64,000 nucleotides of DNA from the NCBI RefSeq assembly GCF_002763455.1, contig NZ_NIXK01000006.1, positions 124,001 to 188,000 of the forward strand. The letters run 5' to 3'. Positions within the stretch are counted from its first letter, which is position 1. Each line of letters starts with the position of its first letter. The notes beneath the pieces are model-generated. The model saw nothing but the letters and a program-made list of their open reading frames with translations, ran no database searches and had not been told where the DNA came from. The position numbers and the translations under genes are program-made. Positions 1 to 8,017 of the stretch are shown here, piece by piece. Source of the DNA: Lentibacillus sediminis. Its GTDB lineage: Bacteria > Bacillota > Bacilli > Bacillales > Amphibacillaceae.

Positions 1-2
1 AT

Positions 3-77
3 AACTATCAGGGAATCCCGCCGTTTGAAGAAACACAAAACTATGTGAAAAAAGTAATGAATTCATATTTGGCTTGA
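3..77 (+). CDS. Lytic transglycosylase, C-terminal end (partial)
   Basis: The window opens inside a plus-strand gene whose last 24 residues read NYQGIPPFEETQNYVKKVMN and then SYLA before a TGA stop. The GIPPFxETQNYVxKV pattern is the end of the SLT (soluble lytic transglycosylase) lysozyme-like domain, which cleaves the peptidoglycan glycan backbone outside the membrane. Only the tail is visible, so the domain layout, any signal peptide and the start cannot be judged. A strong terminator follows 9 bases after the stop. Confidence 0.75.
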   Translation, partial: NYQGIPPFEETQNYVKKVMNSYLA

Positions 78-86
78 TTAAAGTAC

Positions 87-130
87 AAAAAAGGGATCAA
101 TGGCTTAAATGCCGTTTGATCCCTTTTTTG
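87..130. terminator. Bidirectional terminator between transglycosylase and ysdC
   Basis: A 14-base arm (AAAAAAGGGATCAA) and its near-perfect complement (TTTGATCCCTTTTTT) flank a 14-base loop. There is a T run on both strands, so it can end the plus-strand transglycosylase and minus-strand transcripts coming from ysdC. Confidence 0.85.
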
Positions 131-184
131 TTTTCTAAAAGAATGTTGTTTTTATCATTATATCTTAAACTGTGACTTAACCTA

Positions 185-304
185 CCGCTACGGAAATACA
201 TTCCGCTTTCCGCGGGCGGCCGGTGAGCCCCCTTGTGCTGTCGCACTGCGGTGTCTCACCTGTGCCTATCCTCCCGCTGGAGTCTCCATGTATTTCCTTC
301 GCTG
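185..304 (+). repeat. Dispersed palindromic repeat copy R1 (forward)
   Basis: Copy of the roughly 120-bp family described in the findings. Its outer arms are GGAAATACAT and ATGTATTTCC (perfect 10 bp). The inner blocks are CTTTCCGCGGG near the left and CCCGCTGGAGTCT near the right, with a GGTGAG/CTCACC inner helix. It forms an inverted pair with R2 downstream of ysdC. Confidence 0.8.
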
Positions 305-401
305 GTAAGAGTGTTTAAAAATAAACAACAGCGCCCACAAGTTGATGGTTAATTTCGCTGTTTAAACACACAGTAGTTAAAAGATGGAAAGACACAGCAA
401 T

Positions 402-524
402 CAGCGGAGGAAATACCCCGAGACTCCTGCGGGATGAAAAGCATAGGCGAGACCCCACAGCGCGACAGCGCGAGGAGGCTCGGCAGCTTCCCGCGGAAAG
501 CGAGGGGTATTTCCGCAGCGGCGG
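402..524 (-). repeat. Dispersed palindromic repeat copy R2 (reverse)
   Basis: Reverse-orientation copy. The outer arms are GGAAATACCCC and GGGGTATTTCC (perfect 11 bp). The inner helix is GGCGAG/CTCGGC where R1 has GGTGAG/CTCACC. Short open frames across it are by-products of its GC-rich sequence, not genes. R1 to R2 spacing is about 97 bp. The rest of the 78-610 gap holds only the terminator and linker sequence. Confidence 0.8.
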
Positions 525-610
525 GAGCGATGGTTATGTCGCAATTTCCACCAACTAAGAAATTAATAAGCAACAAAACTTACGAAAAGAGTCTTTATTT
601 ATTATGCAAA

Positions 611-1696
611 TTATGCTAAGATCAGTTCCTTCACCGTATCCGCATCCAGTTTCTTGATCGTTTCCACAATTAGCTTCACCGCATTTTCAAAATCATCACG
701 ATGAATGATGGCTGCATGGGTATGGATGTAGCGGGACGCAACGGTAATTGACAACGACGGCACGCCATTTGCTGTCACATGAATGGACCCGGAATCGGTT
801 CCCCCTCCAGCCATGGAAGCGAACTGATAAGGAATACCACTCGCATCTGCTGTATCAACAACCAAATCGCGCAAACCTTTATGAGAAATCATCGATGCAT
901 CGTACAATACGATTTGCGGACCCTTGCCCAGTTCGCTGTCCGCGTCTTTATCACTGACGCCCGGCGTATCTCCGGCAATCCCAACGTCCACACCGAAACC
1001 GATGTCCGGCTGAATCTGATTGGCAGAAGTTTTCGCACCGCGCAGGCCTACTTCTTCCTGAATCGTTCCAACACCATAAACCACATTCGGGTGGTCTGCA
1101 CCTTTCAGCTGTTTCAGCACCTCAATTGCAATAGCAATACCGATTCGGTTATCCCAAGCTTTTGCCAAGAGCATTTTATCATTTTTTAATGGGGTAAATT
1201 CAAAATAAGGAACAACCGAATTGCCTGGCTTCACCCCGAACTCCTCTGCTTCTTCCTTACTGGAAGCGCCTATGTCAATGAACATATCCTTGATGTCCAT
1301 CGGTTTTTTGCGCGCATCTGCGGACAGAATATGCGGCGGCTTGGAACCAATCACCCCGGTTACATCGCCGTTAGAGCCCATGATGGTCACTCGCTGTGCC
1401 AGCATGACCTGGCTCCACCAGCCACCGACGGTCTGAAAATAGACAAATCCTTTCTCATCAATTCGGGTTACCATAAATCCAATCTCATCCAGATGGCCTG
1501 CCACCATAATTTTAGGGCCGCTTGCATTGCCTTCCTTTTTGGCGATCAAACTCCCCAAGTTGTCCGTGGTTACCTCATCTGCATATGGGGTTACATATTT
1601 CTCCATTACCTCCCTGGCTTCCTTCTCATTGCCCGGGATGCCTTTTGCATCAGTCAAATCTTTCAGCATGGTCAGTGTTTCATCCATTTTTGCCAT
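611..1696 (-). CDS. ysdC: M42 family metallopeptidase (glutamyl aminopeptidase-like, YsdC)
   Basis: A 361-residue cytosolic aminopeptidase of family M42 (clan MH), a dinuclear zinc or cobalt enzyme that usually assembles into tetrahedral dodecamers and trims N-terminal residues from peptides. Visible landmarks in order: [11 protein letters not shown] (first metal ligands), [12 protein letters not shown] (bridging Asp), QEEVGLRGA (catalytic Glu pair), [12 protein letters not shown], and GTDSGSIH near the C-terminus with the later [11 protein letters not shown] metal His. Length is normal. The start is supported by GGAGGACA about 9 bases upstream; Met4 is an alternative. The neighbourhood of ysdA, ysdB and rplT matches ysdC of B. 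subtilis. Confidence 0.9.
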   Translation of the reverse strand: MAKMDETLTMLKDLTDAKGIPGNEKEAREVMEKYVTPYADEVTTDNLGSLIAKKEGNASGPKIMVAGHLDEIGFMVTRIDEKGFVYFQTVGGWWSQVMLAQRVTIMGSNGDVTGVIGSKPPHILSADARKKPMDIKDMFIDIGASSKEEAEEFGVKPGNSVVPYFEFTPLKNDKMLLAKAWDNRIGIAIAIEVLKQLKGADHPNVVYGVGTIQEEVGLRGAKTSANQIQPDIGFGVDVGIAGDTPGVSDKDADSELGKGPQIVLYDASMISHKGLRDLVVDTADASGIPYQFASMAGGGTDSGSIHVTANGVPSLSITVASRYIHTHAAIIHRDDFENAVKLIVETIKKLDADTVKELILA

Positions 1697-1763
1697 ATGT
1701 ATGTGTCCTCCTTCTGATATAGTGCTCTTCCATTATAACGTTTTTGTTTGAAATGACAAAATA

Positions 1764-2246
1764 TTAATACCCTGTGTCCTGTCTTTCGTAATTGACCTGA
1801 TTTTTTCCTTCATAGGATGCTTCCATATCGGTTTCTGAAAAGCCAAGCAGTTTCCCGAGCTGCAAGTAATTCGCAAACAATTTTTGATAGTTATCAGACG
1901 TTGGATTCTCGCGAAATACAGTACAATCTTGAAAAACTTGAAGAAACTGCTGCGTCTCGCCCGATGCAGCAGCCACTGATCCCTCTTCAGCAAACCGGTA
2001 GCCCTTATCCAGTCCTAATGATAAAATGAAATGAAGTCCATCCACGTATTCTTCCAAGATGGCGGATTGCTCATTTCGCGGCTTGGTGCTCCAAAATTTG
2101 AAGCATCTTGTCTCATTTGCCAGCTCGCCGACTTCTACGAGGAGTGCCAGGCATTTATCGGCAAATTTGTCGTTTTCCGTTTCGTGGTTGGCTTCGATAT
2201 AGGAATCCAATTTCTTTTGCATGGCATACAGCTTGTTCCAGTCCAT
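1764..2246 (-). CDS. Dimeric all-alpha dUTP diphosphatase
   Basis: A 160-residue protein starting MDWNKLYAMQKKLDSYIE. The helical metal site EVGELANETRCFKFW and the later EEYVDGLHFILSLGL are typical of the all-alpha dUTPase_2 family, related to MazG, which hydrolyses dUTP to dUMP and pyrophosphate and so keeps uracil out of DNA. The start was placed at ATG 2246, preceded by AAAGGGGGAAAACC; the longer frame upstream has no ribosome site and overlaps the divergent SigW promoter of ysdB. It is in the same orientation as ysdC but separated by 67 bases, so co-transcription is uncertain. Confidence 0.85.
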   Translation of the reverse strand: MDWNKLYAMQKKLDSYIEANHETENDKFADKCLALLVEVGELANETRCFKFWSTKPRNEQSAILEEYVDGLHFILSLGLDKGYRFAEEGSVAAASGETQQFLQVFQDCTVFRENPTSDNYQKLFANYLQLGKLLGFSETDMEASYEGKNQVNYERQDTGY

Positions 2247-2294
2247 GGTTTTCCCCCTTTTCGTTTCGATTGTATCATGTTTTTTAAAAAAGAG

Positions 2295-2323
2295 TGAAAC
2301 CTTTAGGGGAACTGTATCGTATA
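2295..2323 (+). promoter_or_regulatory. SigW-type promoter for ysdB
   Basis: TGAAAC at 2295-2300 and CGTATA at 2318-2323 are separated by 17 bases. This closely fits the extracytoplasmic sigma factor W consensus (TGAAAC, about 16-17 bases, CGTA). It lies 30 bases upstream of ysdB, a known SigW regulon member in B. subtilis. Confidence 0.8.
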
Positions 2324-2352
2324 AAGAAATAATATACACAACAGGGAGACGG

Positions 2353-2754
2353 ATGAATATGGTTGTTGTCATTTTGTTTCGCATCCTGATTATTATTGCA
2401 ATTGCTCTCTTGATTTACACAGCTGTTCAGTATTTCCGCAAGCCGGAGCGCCGGCTCAGGCGGGCCAGGGAGAAAGAGTCATTTTACTTTCTTGATGATG
2501 CGGAAAACAGCAAAAAGAATATGCAGTTTGTCTATAAAGGCTGTCTGTTTGAAGGGGTTAAATACCTCGGAACAACAGAGCGTTCGTTTGAGGTGGTCAA
2601 TATTCACGTCTCGGTTTCCGACCCACTGGATCTCCGCGGTATGACTAGGGATGACCTATATTTCCTCGAGAAGGAGATACTGATCCGCTATCCGGATGCC
2701 AAAATCGAATGGAAGCATCCGATCAGCGAGCTGCTTCTGACCAGTATCGAGTGA
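2353..2754 (+). CDS. ysdB: Sigma-W pathway protein YsdB
   Basis: A 133-residue protein with one N-terminal transmembrane helix (about residues 3-25, VVVILFRILIIIAIALLIYT), then a basic stretch (RKPERRLRRAREKE) and a soluble cytoplasmic domain. It resembles B. subtilis YsdB, a SigW-dependent membrane protein of unknown biochemical function. ATG 2353 is chosen because it follows a GGGAG-like site and leaves the helix at the N-terminus; Met3 is possible. The upstream SigW-type promoter supports both the identity and a role in the cell-envelope stress response. Confidence 0.85.
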   Translation: MNMVVVILFRILIIIAIALLIYTAVQYFRKPERRLRRAREKESFYFLDDAENSKKNMQFVYKGCLFEGVKYLGTTERSFEVVNIHVSVSDPLDLRGMTRDDLYFLEKEILIRYPDAKIEWKHPISELLLTSIE

Positions 2755-2759
2755 ACCAT

Positions 2760-2801
2760 AAAAAACCACTCCTCCGCGTAAAAACAGAGGAATGGTTTTT
2801 T
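2760..2801. terminator. Bidirectional terminator between ysdB and TVP38 gene
   Basis: The arms AAAAAACCACTCCTC and GAGGAATGGTTTTTT enclose a short loop. It lies in the 48-base gap between two convergent genes and has T runs on both strands. Confidence 0.85.
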
Positions 2802-2802
2802 C

Positions 2803-3375
2803 TTATGTGCTTACCTGGAAAAATTCCTGCCATTTGATAATAATTTCTTTTCTTCTCAGCAGATAGATGAGCGGGAGCAGTGCGACCATAAAACCGAAGA
2901 TATGAAGTGGGGTTAAATTGGAAATCCATCCTCCGATGGATGTGTACACGACAGCCAGCGGGATGTTGGACAGCAAGGATGATTTGGTATAATCCTTAAA
3001 GCCATCGGAGATTTCGATTAAGCATAGGGATAGCAAGTGAAAATGGATAAACGGAACAAGTCTCAACAGAGTAATCTGCGATGTGGTCAAACTGGAGTGG
3101 CTGCCAATCAGTTTCTTTTTTACCCCTACCAGCTTCGCGAACGTTTTCGGCATCCATCTAATAATATAGTAGAAAAGAATACTGGATAATGTGATGCCGA
3201 TAATCGAATAAACAGTTCCCGCTAACGTACCGAATAGAATCCCACCACTAATGCAGATGAAGACCACTGGCAGAAACGTCAGCGGGCGCAATAAATGAAA
3301 GCTGATGAACAAGAGCGGCGCGAAAAGTCCCCCTGTTTCAATAAACGCCATCAAATAGTTGCCGAACAGTTCCAT
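2803..3375 (-). CDS. TVP38/TMEM64 (VTT domain) membrane protein
   Basis: A 190-residue polytopic membrane protein of the DedA-like VTT/TVP38 superfamily, thought to move lipids or small anions across the membrane. The core FLPVVFICISGGILFGTLAG and the later RLVPFIHFHLLSLCLIEISD are typical: a re-entrant helix rich in Gly followed by a conserved Arg-Pro. About five hydrophobic segments are visible. ATG 3375 is chosen because AAAGGAGG sits 6 bases upstream; the longer frame has no such site. In B. subtilis the related ytxB lies between ytxC and dnaI, so this copy appears relocated, if orthologous. Confidence 0.8.
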   Translation of the reverse strand: MELFGNYLMAFIETGGLFAPLLFISFHLLRPLTFLPVVFICISGGILFGTLAGTVYSIIGITLSSILFYYIIRWMPKTFAKLVGVKKKLIGSHSSLTTSQITLLRLVPFIHFHLLSLCLIEISDGFKDYTKSSLLSNIPLAVVYTSIGGWISNLTPLHIFGFMVALLPLIYLLRRKEIIIKWQEFFQVST

Positions 3376-3498
3376 GACATGCCTCCTTTTTGCAAGTAGC
3401 TCATGAACAATCCCTACCTCCATCTATATGACAGGAGACGAGCCTTTATGACAAGCGGGGAAGAGTTTATGGATGTTTTCTGTTCAAATTATCCCTCA

Positions 3499-3771
3499 CT
3501 ACGACAGGAAGAAAAAGACAAGTCCAATGAGCTGAATCATAAGAATAAGCGGCATGCCAATCATAAAGGAACGATGCTTGGTCTTATGGCGAAAGACCCG
3601 CATTCCCAAATAGCATCCTGCCGCGCCGCCAAGCACCCCGAGCAGCCAGAATGTCCGCTCCGGAATGCGGTACTCCTGTTTTTTTGCTTTGCTCTTATCT
3701 CTCGCCATCAAATAAAATGTGATAGCATTTACTCCCACTATGTAAAACAGAATCGTATCCCATTCATTCAT
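3499..3771 (-). CDS. ysdA: DUF1294 membrane protein YsdA
   Basis: A 90-residue protein with three hydrophobic segments. After the first helix comes MARDKSKAKKQEYRIPERTF and then the Gly-rich GVLGGAAGCYLGMRVFRHKT, which is the DUF1294 signature (small membrane protein of unknown function). AAAGGAGC lies 7 bases before the ATG. It sits directly downstream of rplT, as in B. subtilis, and probably shares its transcript. Confidence 0.85.
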   Translation of the reverse strand: MNEWDTILFYIVGVNAITFYLMARDKSKAKKQEYRIPERTFWLLGVLGGAAGCYLGMRVFRHKTKHRSFMIGMPLILMIQLIGLVFFFLS

Positions 3772-3846
3772 GATGCTGCTCCTTTATCCTGAAAGAAAAG
3801 GCCAAACCCGCTGTAGTTGTTCGGATTCGACCCTCTTTTTCATTTC

Positions 3847-4203
3847 TTATTTAAGTGCTGCTTTTGCTTTGTCTGCTAATTGTGCAAATGACTGTTCATC
3901 ATGGATCGCCATGTCGGAAAGCATTTTACGGTTAATGTCGATCCCCGCTACTTTCAATCCGTGCATGAGTTTGCTGTAAGAAATATCATTTACGCGTGCT
4001 GCCGCATTAATACGTGTGATCCACAATTTGCGGAAATCACGTTTTTTCTGTCTGCGGTCACGGTAAGCATATTGCCCTGACTTCATCACTTGCTGTTTTG
4101 CTGTTTTAAATAGCGTCCGTTTCGAACCATAATATCCTTTAGCTAACTTTAATATACGTTTACGACGTCTGCGCGTCACTGTTCCACCTTTTACACGTGG
4201 CAT
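3847..4203 (-). CDS. rplT: 50S ribosomal protein L20
   Basis: 118 residues starting [20 protein letters not shown], with the long basic N-terminal helix ([20 protein letters not shown]) and the globular C-terminal half typical of L20. L20 binds 23S rRNA early in 50S assembly and, in Bacillus, also binds the infC leader mRNA to repress its own operon. AGGAGGGAATTATT precedes the ATG. Third gene of infC-rpmI-rplT. Confidence 0.98.
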   Translation of the reverse strand: MPRVKGGTVTRRRRKRILKLAKGYYGSKRTLFKTAKQQVMKSGQYAYRDRRQKKRDFRKLWITRINAAARVNDISYSKLMHGLKVAGIDINRKMLSDMAIHDEQSFAQLADKAKAALK

Positions 4204-4256
4204 AATAATTCCCTCCTAGAACATATAAATCAATATAGTAATCTTCGTTGTGATCC

Positions 4257-4454
4257 TTATTTATAAGGAAGCATGGTCTTAATGCGCTTGTAGTCTCCGG
4301 AAGATACAAGAGCAGCTTTGCGAAGTTTGCGTTTTTGTTTCTGTGATTTATGAGCAAACATATGGCTCGTGTATGCGTGGGAACGTTTCAGTTTTCCTGT
4401 CCCGGTTTTTTTGAAGCGTTTTTGTGAACCTTTATGAGTCTTCATTTTTGTCAT
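4257..4454 (-). CDS. rpmI: 50S ribosomal protein L35
   Basis: 65 residues beginning [20 protein letters not shown], the diagnostic start of bacterial L35. It is very basic and ends with the usual [27 protein letters not shown] lies before the ATG. It lies 26 bases after infC and 53 bases before rplT, consistent with one operon. Confidence 0.98.
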   Translation of the reverse strand: MTKMKTHKGSQKRFKKTGTGKLKRSHAYTSHMFAHKSQKQKRKLRKAALVSSGDYKRIKTMLPYK

Positions 4455-4480
4455 GTCGAGTTCCTCCTTGAATAGTCCAA

Positions 4481-4996
4481 TTACTTTTCTTTTACTGGAG
4501 CGACCATCATGAACATGTTGCGGCCTTCCATTTTCGGCTTGCTTTCTATCGTGCCAATGTCTTTCACCTCATCAGCGAAGCGATCGAGCACTTCTCTGCC
4601 AAGCTCTTTATGCGTAATGGCACGACCCCGGAAACGAACGGCTGCTTTTACTTTGTCGCCTTTATCCAGGAATTTTCTTGCATTCTTCAGTTTGGTTTCA
4701 AAATCGTGATCCCCGATGCCCGGTGTAAAGCGGACTTCTTTCACGTTAACCACTTTTTGATTCTTGCGTTGCTCTTTCTCTTTCTTCTGCTGCTCAAAGC
4801 GGTATTTCCCATAGTCCATAATCCGGCATACGGGCGGTTTCGCATTCGGTGCAACAAGCACGAGATCAAGATTCCGTTTCTGCGCTATATCCAATGCTTC
4901 ATTGCGGGATTTCACACCAAGCTGATCCCCGTTTGAATCAATCAGACGTACTTCCCGAGCGCGAATCTTTTCGTTTACATTCATATCTCTGCTAAT
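4481..4996 (-). CDS. infC: Translation initiation factor IF-3, AUU start
   Basis: 171 residues if started at ATT 4996 ([20 protein letters not shown]). IF-3 binds the 30S subunit, prevents premature 50S joining and checks the start codon. The N-domain is followed by the basic linker [13 protein letters not shown] and the C-domain ([13 protein letters not shown]). The ATT start is preferred because GGAGGTG lies 7 bases before it, whereas the first in-frame ATG (4984) would be 19 bases from that site, and because the ISxD start is the one used by Bacillus IF-3. A rare AUU start is classical for infC and lets IF-3 limit its own synthesis. Confidence 0.95.
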   Translation of the reverse strand: MSRDMNVNEKIRAREVRLIDSNGDQLGVKSRNEALDIAQKRNLDLVLVAPNAKPPVCRIMDYGKYRFEQQKKEKEQRKNQKVVNVKEVRFTPGIGDHDFETKLKNARKFLDKGDKVKAAVRFRGRAITHKELGREVLDRFADEVKDIGTIESKPKMEGRNMFMMVAPVKEK

Positions 4997-5199
4997 ATTC
5001 AGCCACCTCCGTAAGATTTTGGAAAAAATACTGATCTATTTGGACAAGTGATTTCACACAAAAATAGTGTCGGCACATACTGCACCCACACGTCTCCATT
5101 GTTTAGAAAGATTTCGGAACCAGTCAACTGCCCAAGGGCGTCGATCAGGTGAGAAGCGGGTGCTTCTGCTTGTCGTAAGATCATGAAGTTTTATTCAAC
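4997..5199 (-). promoter_or_regulatory. infC operon leader (L20 autoregulatory leader)
   Basis: About 200 nt of untranslated RNA between the predicted start site and infC. It has no supported gene. Position and an internal terminator hairpin match the L20 leader of Bacillus and relatives, where L20 binding to an rRNA-like fold favours premature termination. The exact L20 contact site was not modelled. Confidence 0.75.
5058..5091 (-). terminator. Attenuator hairpin in the infC leader
   Basis: On the minus strand GTGTGGGTGC (5091-5082), loop AGTAT, GTGCCGACAC (5076-5067) form a 10-base stem with one mismatch and two G-U pairs. TATTTTTGTG follows. This is the expected L20-controlled terminator upstream of infC. 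Confidence 0.7.
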
Positions 5200-5205
5200 T
5201 TTTAC

Positions 5206-5234
5206 AGTATAGCACGGTGCTGACTTCTTGTCAA
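5206..5234 (-). promoter_or_regulatory. SigA promoter of infC-rpmI-rplT
   Basis: The minus strand reads TTGACA (5234-5229), 17 bases, TATACT (5211-5206): a full -35 match and 5 of 6 at -10 with ideal spacing. Initiation would fall near 5199, giving a 200-nt leader. Confidence 0.85.
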
Positions 5235-5330
5235 CAGCGGCGTTCGGCAAAGTTTTCTTTTCATGCTATTCCTCTTAATGACAATATAGCATAGATCCAT
5301 GGAAGTTGTACAATGAAATAGTCGATGAAA

Positions 5331-5357
5331 AGACCCTGAATGCATTATTCAGGGTCT
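5331..5357 (-). terminator. thrS transcript terminator
   Basis: A perfect 11-bp palindrome AGACCCTGAAT/ATTCAGGGTCT with a 5-base loop. On the minus strand it is followed by TTTCATC. It lies 365 bases past the thrS stop, beyond the tandem repeat array. Confidence 0.7.
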
Positions 5358-5380
5358 AAGTTCTTCTTGTAAGTTTCTCT

Positions 5381-5700
5381 CTTGGGCGGAAGTTTCTTCT
5401 CTGGGCCGGAAGTTCTCGCTCTCGGCCGGAAGTTTTATCTCTCGGCCGGAAGTTCCCACTCTCGACCGGAAGTTCCCGCTCTTGGCCGGAAGTTTTATCT
5501 CTCGACCGGAAGTTCCCGCTCTCGACCGGAAGTTCCCACTCTCGACCGGAAGTTCCCGCTCTTGGCCGGAAGTTTTATCTCTCGACCGGAAGTTCCCGCT
5601 CTCGACCGGAAGTTCCCACTCTCGACCGGAAGTTCCCGCTCTTGGCCGGAAGTTTTATCTCTCGACCGGAAGTTCCCACTCTCGACCGGAAGTTCCCGCT
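5381..5700 (-). repeat. 20-bp tandem repeat array, 16 units, in thrS 3' UTR
   Basis: Sixteen head-to-tail units of exactly 20 bp run without a gap. The consensus is CTCGACCGGAAGTTCCCGCT; the invariant core is CCGGAAGTT (first unit GCGGAAGTT). Variants (CTTGGCC at the left, TTTTATCT or CCCACT at the right) recur in a higher order of 80 bp (units at 5481, 5561 and 5641 share the CTTGG...TTTTATCT form). A degenerate unit lies at 5361-5380 and a broken one at 5701. The unit length is not a multiple of three, and open frames across it are low-complexity shadows. The array starts 22 bases after the thrS stop. Confidence 0.95.
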
Positions 5701-5721
5701 CTCGACAGCCTTCCTCCACAT

Positions 5722-7662
5722 TCAGCTATGCATCTTTTTCCCGCCAATTTCTGTTTGAATCAGTTCCAAAAAGTCATTGAAGGCCAGCGTTTCCGATTGC
5801 TTTTCCCCGTAGCGGCGGACGTTTACGGCATTCTCTTCTGCTTCTTTGTCCCCGACGACAAGCGCAAATGGGACTTTCTCAGTCTGGGCTTCGCGTATTT
5901 TGTAGCCAATTTTCTCATTTCGCTCATCCACCACGACACGGATTCCTTCCCGGCGGAGCTTGTCCTCCACATTCCTGGCATAGTCAAGGTGGGCGTCAGG
6001 CGATACAGGGATTACTTTTGCCTGTACAGGGGCGAGCCATGTTGGGAATGCGCCTTTGTATTCTTCAATCAGAAAGGCCACAAACCGCTCCATGGTGGAA
6101 ACCACACCTCGGTGAATAACGACAGGGCGATGTTCTTTTCCGTCTTCACCAATGTAAGTTAGATCAAAGCGTTCCGGCAAATGGAAGTCCAGCTGCACTG
6201 TGGACAGTGTCTCATCTTTACCTAAGGCCGTTTTCACCTGTACATCCAGCTTAGGTCCATAGAATGCCGCCTCGCCTTCTGCCTCAACATAATCCAGCTG
6301 CATGTCTTCCATTGTCTCTTTCAGCATGGCTTGCGCTTTATCCCACATCGCATCATTATCGACGTATTTTTCCTTATCTTCCGGATCGCGGTAGGAAAGG
6401 CGGAAATAATAATCCTCAATGCCGAAATCTTCATAAACCCGCTGGACCAGTTCCACCACCCGGATAAATTCATCTTTTAACTGATCCGGACGGGCAAAGA
6501 TATGCGCGTCATTTAATGTCATTGCCCGTACCCGCTGTAGACCCGCCAGCGCACCGGACATCTCGTGGCGGTGCATGGTGCCAAGCTCAGCAATTCGTAC
6601 AGGCAGATGGCGGTAGCTGTATAATTGGTTTTTATACACCATCATATGGTGCGGGCAGTTCATCGGGCGCAGCACCAAATCCTCATTATCCATCTCAAGT
6701 GTCGGGAACATGTCGTCCTTATAATGATCCCAATGCCCACTTGTTTTATAAAGATCGACACTGCCAAGGACCGGTGTATAGACGTGGTCATAACCGAGCC
6801 GCTCCTCCAGATCAACAATATAGCGCTCAATATTGCGGCGAATGGTCGCTCCTTTTGGCAACCATAACGGCAAGCCTTGCCCTACCTGCTGGGAAACAGT
6901 GAAGAGGCCGAGTTCCTTGCCGAGTTTACGGTGATCCCGTTCTTTCCGCTCTTCCAGGATGCGCAGATGTTCCTCCAGCTGGCTCTCTTTAGCAAAAGCA
7001 GTCCCGTAAATTCGCTGCAATTGCTGGTTATCGCTGTCTCCGCGCCAGTAGGCACCGGAAATACTCAGCAATTTAAATGCTTTGATTTTATTGGTGGACG
7101 GAACATGTACCCCGCGACAAAGATCAAAGAATTCCCCTTGCCGGTAAATGGTAACCTGCTCTGCATCCGGAATCGCATCGATCAGTTCGAGCTTCAGCGG
7201 ATCACCTTTAAACATTTCCTTCGCTTTCTCACGGGAAACTTCCACCCGCTCGATTTCCAGCGCTTCATCGATAATCCGCTTCATTTCTTTTTCAATCTGC
7301 GGCAAGTCTTCCGGGGAGAGCTTATGCTCCATATCCATATCATAATAGAAGCCTTCCTCAATCACCGGACCAACGCCAAAATTCACCTTTCCGTAAATCC
7401 GCTGGATGGCCTGTGCCATTAGGTGAGCAGTAGAATGCCGCATTACGTCAATGCCTTCCTGATTTTTGGGGGTGATGATCTCGATTTTACCGCCTTCCTG
7501 CAGTTCCCGGCGTAAATCGACCAATTCTCCGTCCAACTTAATTGCCAATGCCTGCTTTTTTAAGCCGGACGAGATCGCGCCGGCTACTTCTTCTCCTGTA
7601 ATGCCGGCAGGGAATTTCTTTTCTGCTCCATCGGGAAATACAATACTGATTTCTGCTGCCAT
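5722..7662 (-). CDS. thrS: Threonyl-tRNA synthetase
   Basis: 646 residues. It charges tRNA-Thr with threonine in the cytosol. Domains in order: TGS (about 1-62, [16 protein letters not shown]), the editing N2 domain with [11 protein letters not shown] (about 75-85), the class II catalytic core ([11 protein letters not shown], then [20 protein letters not shown] and [19 protein letters not shown]), and the C-terminal anticodon-binding domain ([16 protein letters not shown]). ATG 7662 (MAAEISIVF) has AAAGGAG upstream. A longer reading frame runs back through the T-box leader but is not coding. Expression is predicted to depend on uncharged tRNA-Thr. Confidence 0.98.
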   Translation of the reverse strand: MAAEISIVFPDGAEKKFPAGITGEEVAGAISSGLKKQALAIKLDGELVDLRRELQEGGKIEIITPKNQEGIDVMRHSTAHLMAQAIQRIYGKVNFGVGPVIEEGFYYDMDMEHKLSPEDLPQIEKEMKRIIDEALEIERVEVSREKAKEMFKGDPLKLELIDAIPDAEQVTIYRQGEFFDLCRGVHVPSTNKIKAFKLLSISGAYWRGDSDNQQLQRIYGTAFAKESQLEEHLRILEERKERDHRKLGKELGLFTVSQQVGQGLPLWLPKGATIRRNIERYIVDLEERLGYDHVYTPVLGSVDLYKTSGHWDHYKDDMFPTLEMDNEDLVLRPMNCPHHMMVYKNQLYSYRHLPVRIAELGTMHRHEMSGALAGLQRVRAMTLNDAHIFARPDQLKDEFIRVVELVQRVYEDFGIEDYYFRLSYRDPEDKEKYVDNDAMWDKAQAMLKETMEDMQLDYVEAEGEAAFYGPKLDVQVKTALGKDETLSTVQLDFHLPERFDLTYIGEDGKEHRPVVIHRGVVSTMERFVAFLIEEYKGAFPTWLAPVQAKVIPVSPDAHLDYARNVEDKLRREGIRVVVDERNEKIGYKIREAQTEKVPFALVVGDKEAEENAVNVRRYGEKQSETLAFNDFLELIQTEIGGKKMHS

Positions 7663-7689
7663 GATTGTCACTCCTTTTAATTGTTGAAT

Positions 7690-7979
7690 TGCAACAGTGC
7701 AAACAAAAAACGCCCGTCCTCCTGCAAAAATGCAAGGGACGAGCGCTTTACACGTCGTGGTTCCACCCAAATTTCCATCACGAATCCGCAATGGCTTCAT
7801 TTTTGTTAACGCAGCATACCTGCGCCGCTGTTTACTTAGGTTCCACAGCGGGGTTCCAAGGCGGTAATTATCTGCTTGTACAGCGGAAGCTTTCAGCCGC
7901 GGCTTCCTTCTCTTTTCCATACAGCGCACAAATAATCATGTCCTCTTCCTAACCTTTATCCAATCCTGTATGATATATA
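7690..7979 (-). promoter_or_regulatory. T-box leader of thrS (threonine)
   Basis: The RNA strand carries the T-box sequence GGGTGGAACCACGACGTG (7768-7751), followed by a terminator. Upstream, in the 3' part of the stem I region, CTTGGAACCCCGC (around 7860-7848) offers ACC (7854-7852) as a threonine specifier codon. T-box RNAs bind uncharged tRNA to stop termination. Assignment of the leader type is firm; the specifier position is an inference from context. Confidence 0.9.
7703..7747 (-). terminator. T-box attenuator terminator of thrS
   Basis: The minus strand reads GCGCTCGTCC, an inner CTTGCA...TGCAGG helix, then AGGACGGGCG and TTTTTTGTTTG. It is a strong intrinsic terminator placed just after the T-box sequence, as expected. 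Confidence 0.88.
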
Positions 7980-7985
7980 ATCTGT

Positions 7986-8014
7986 ATTATAGCTTCTCAT
8001 TTGGATAAAAGCAA
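7986..8014 (-). promoter_or_regulatory. SigA promoter of thrS
   Basis: The minus strand reads TTGCTT (8014-8009), 17 bases, TATAAT (7991-7986). Initiation near 7979 gives a T-box leader of about 315 nt. Confidence 0.8.
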
Positions 8015-8017
8015 GCC

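Noticed and set aside
349-619. Short open frames over repeat R2 (including a protein with SARRLGSFPRKARGISAAAG)
   Set aside because: They arise from the GC-rich palindromic element; the same peptide-like sequence appears wherever the repeat occurs, arms vary between copies in a way that keeps pairing rather than protein sequence, and there is no ribosome site.
4160-4357. 65-codon minus-strand frame overlapping rpmI and rplT
   Set aside because: It overlaps two ribosomal protein genes in another frame and has no independent support.
5342-5720. CRISPR array
   Set aside because: The 20-bp units are directly adjacent with no spacers, and no cas genes are present.
5382-6162. Open frames of 132, 226 and 74 codons across the 20-bp repeats
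   Set aside because: The 20-bp unit cycles through all three frames, giving low-complexity peptides on both strands; the longer one also runs antisense into thrS.
7663-7929. Long N-terminal extension of thrS
   Set aside because: It reads through the T-box leader and its terminator; ATG 7662 has its own ribosome site and the normal ThrRS start.
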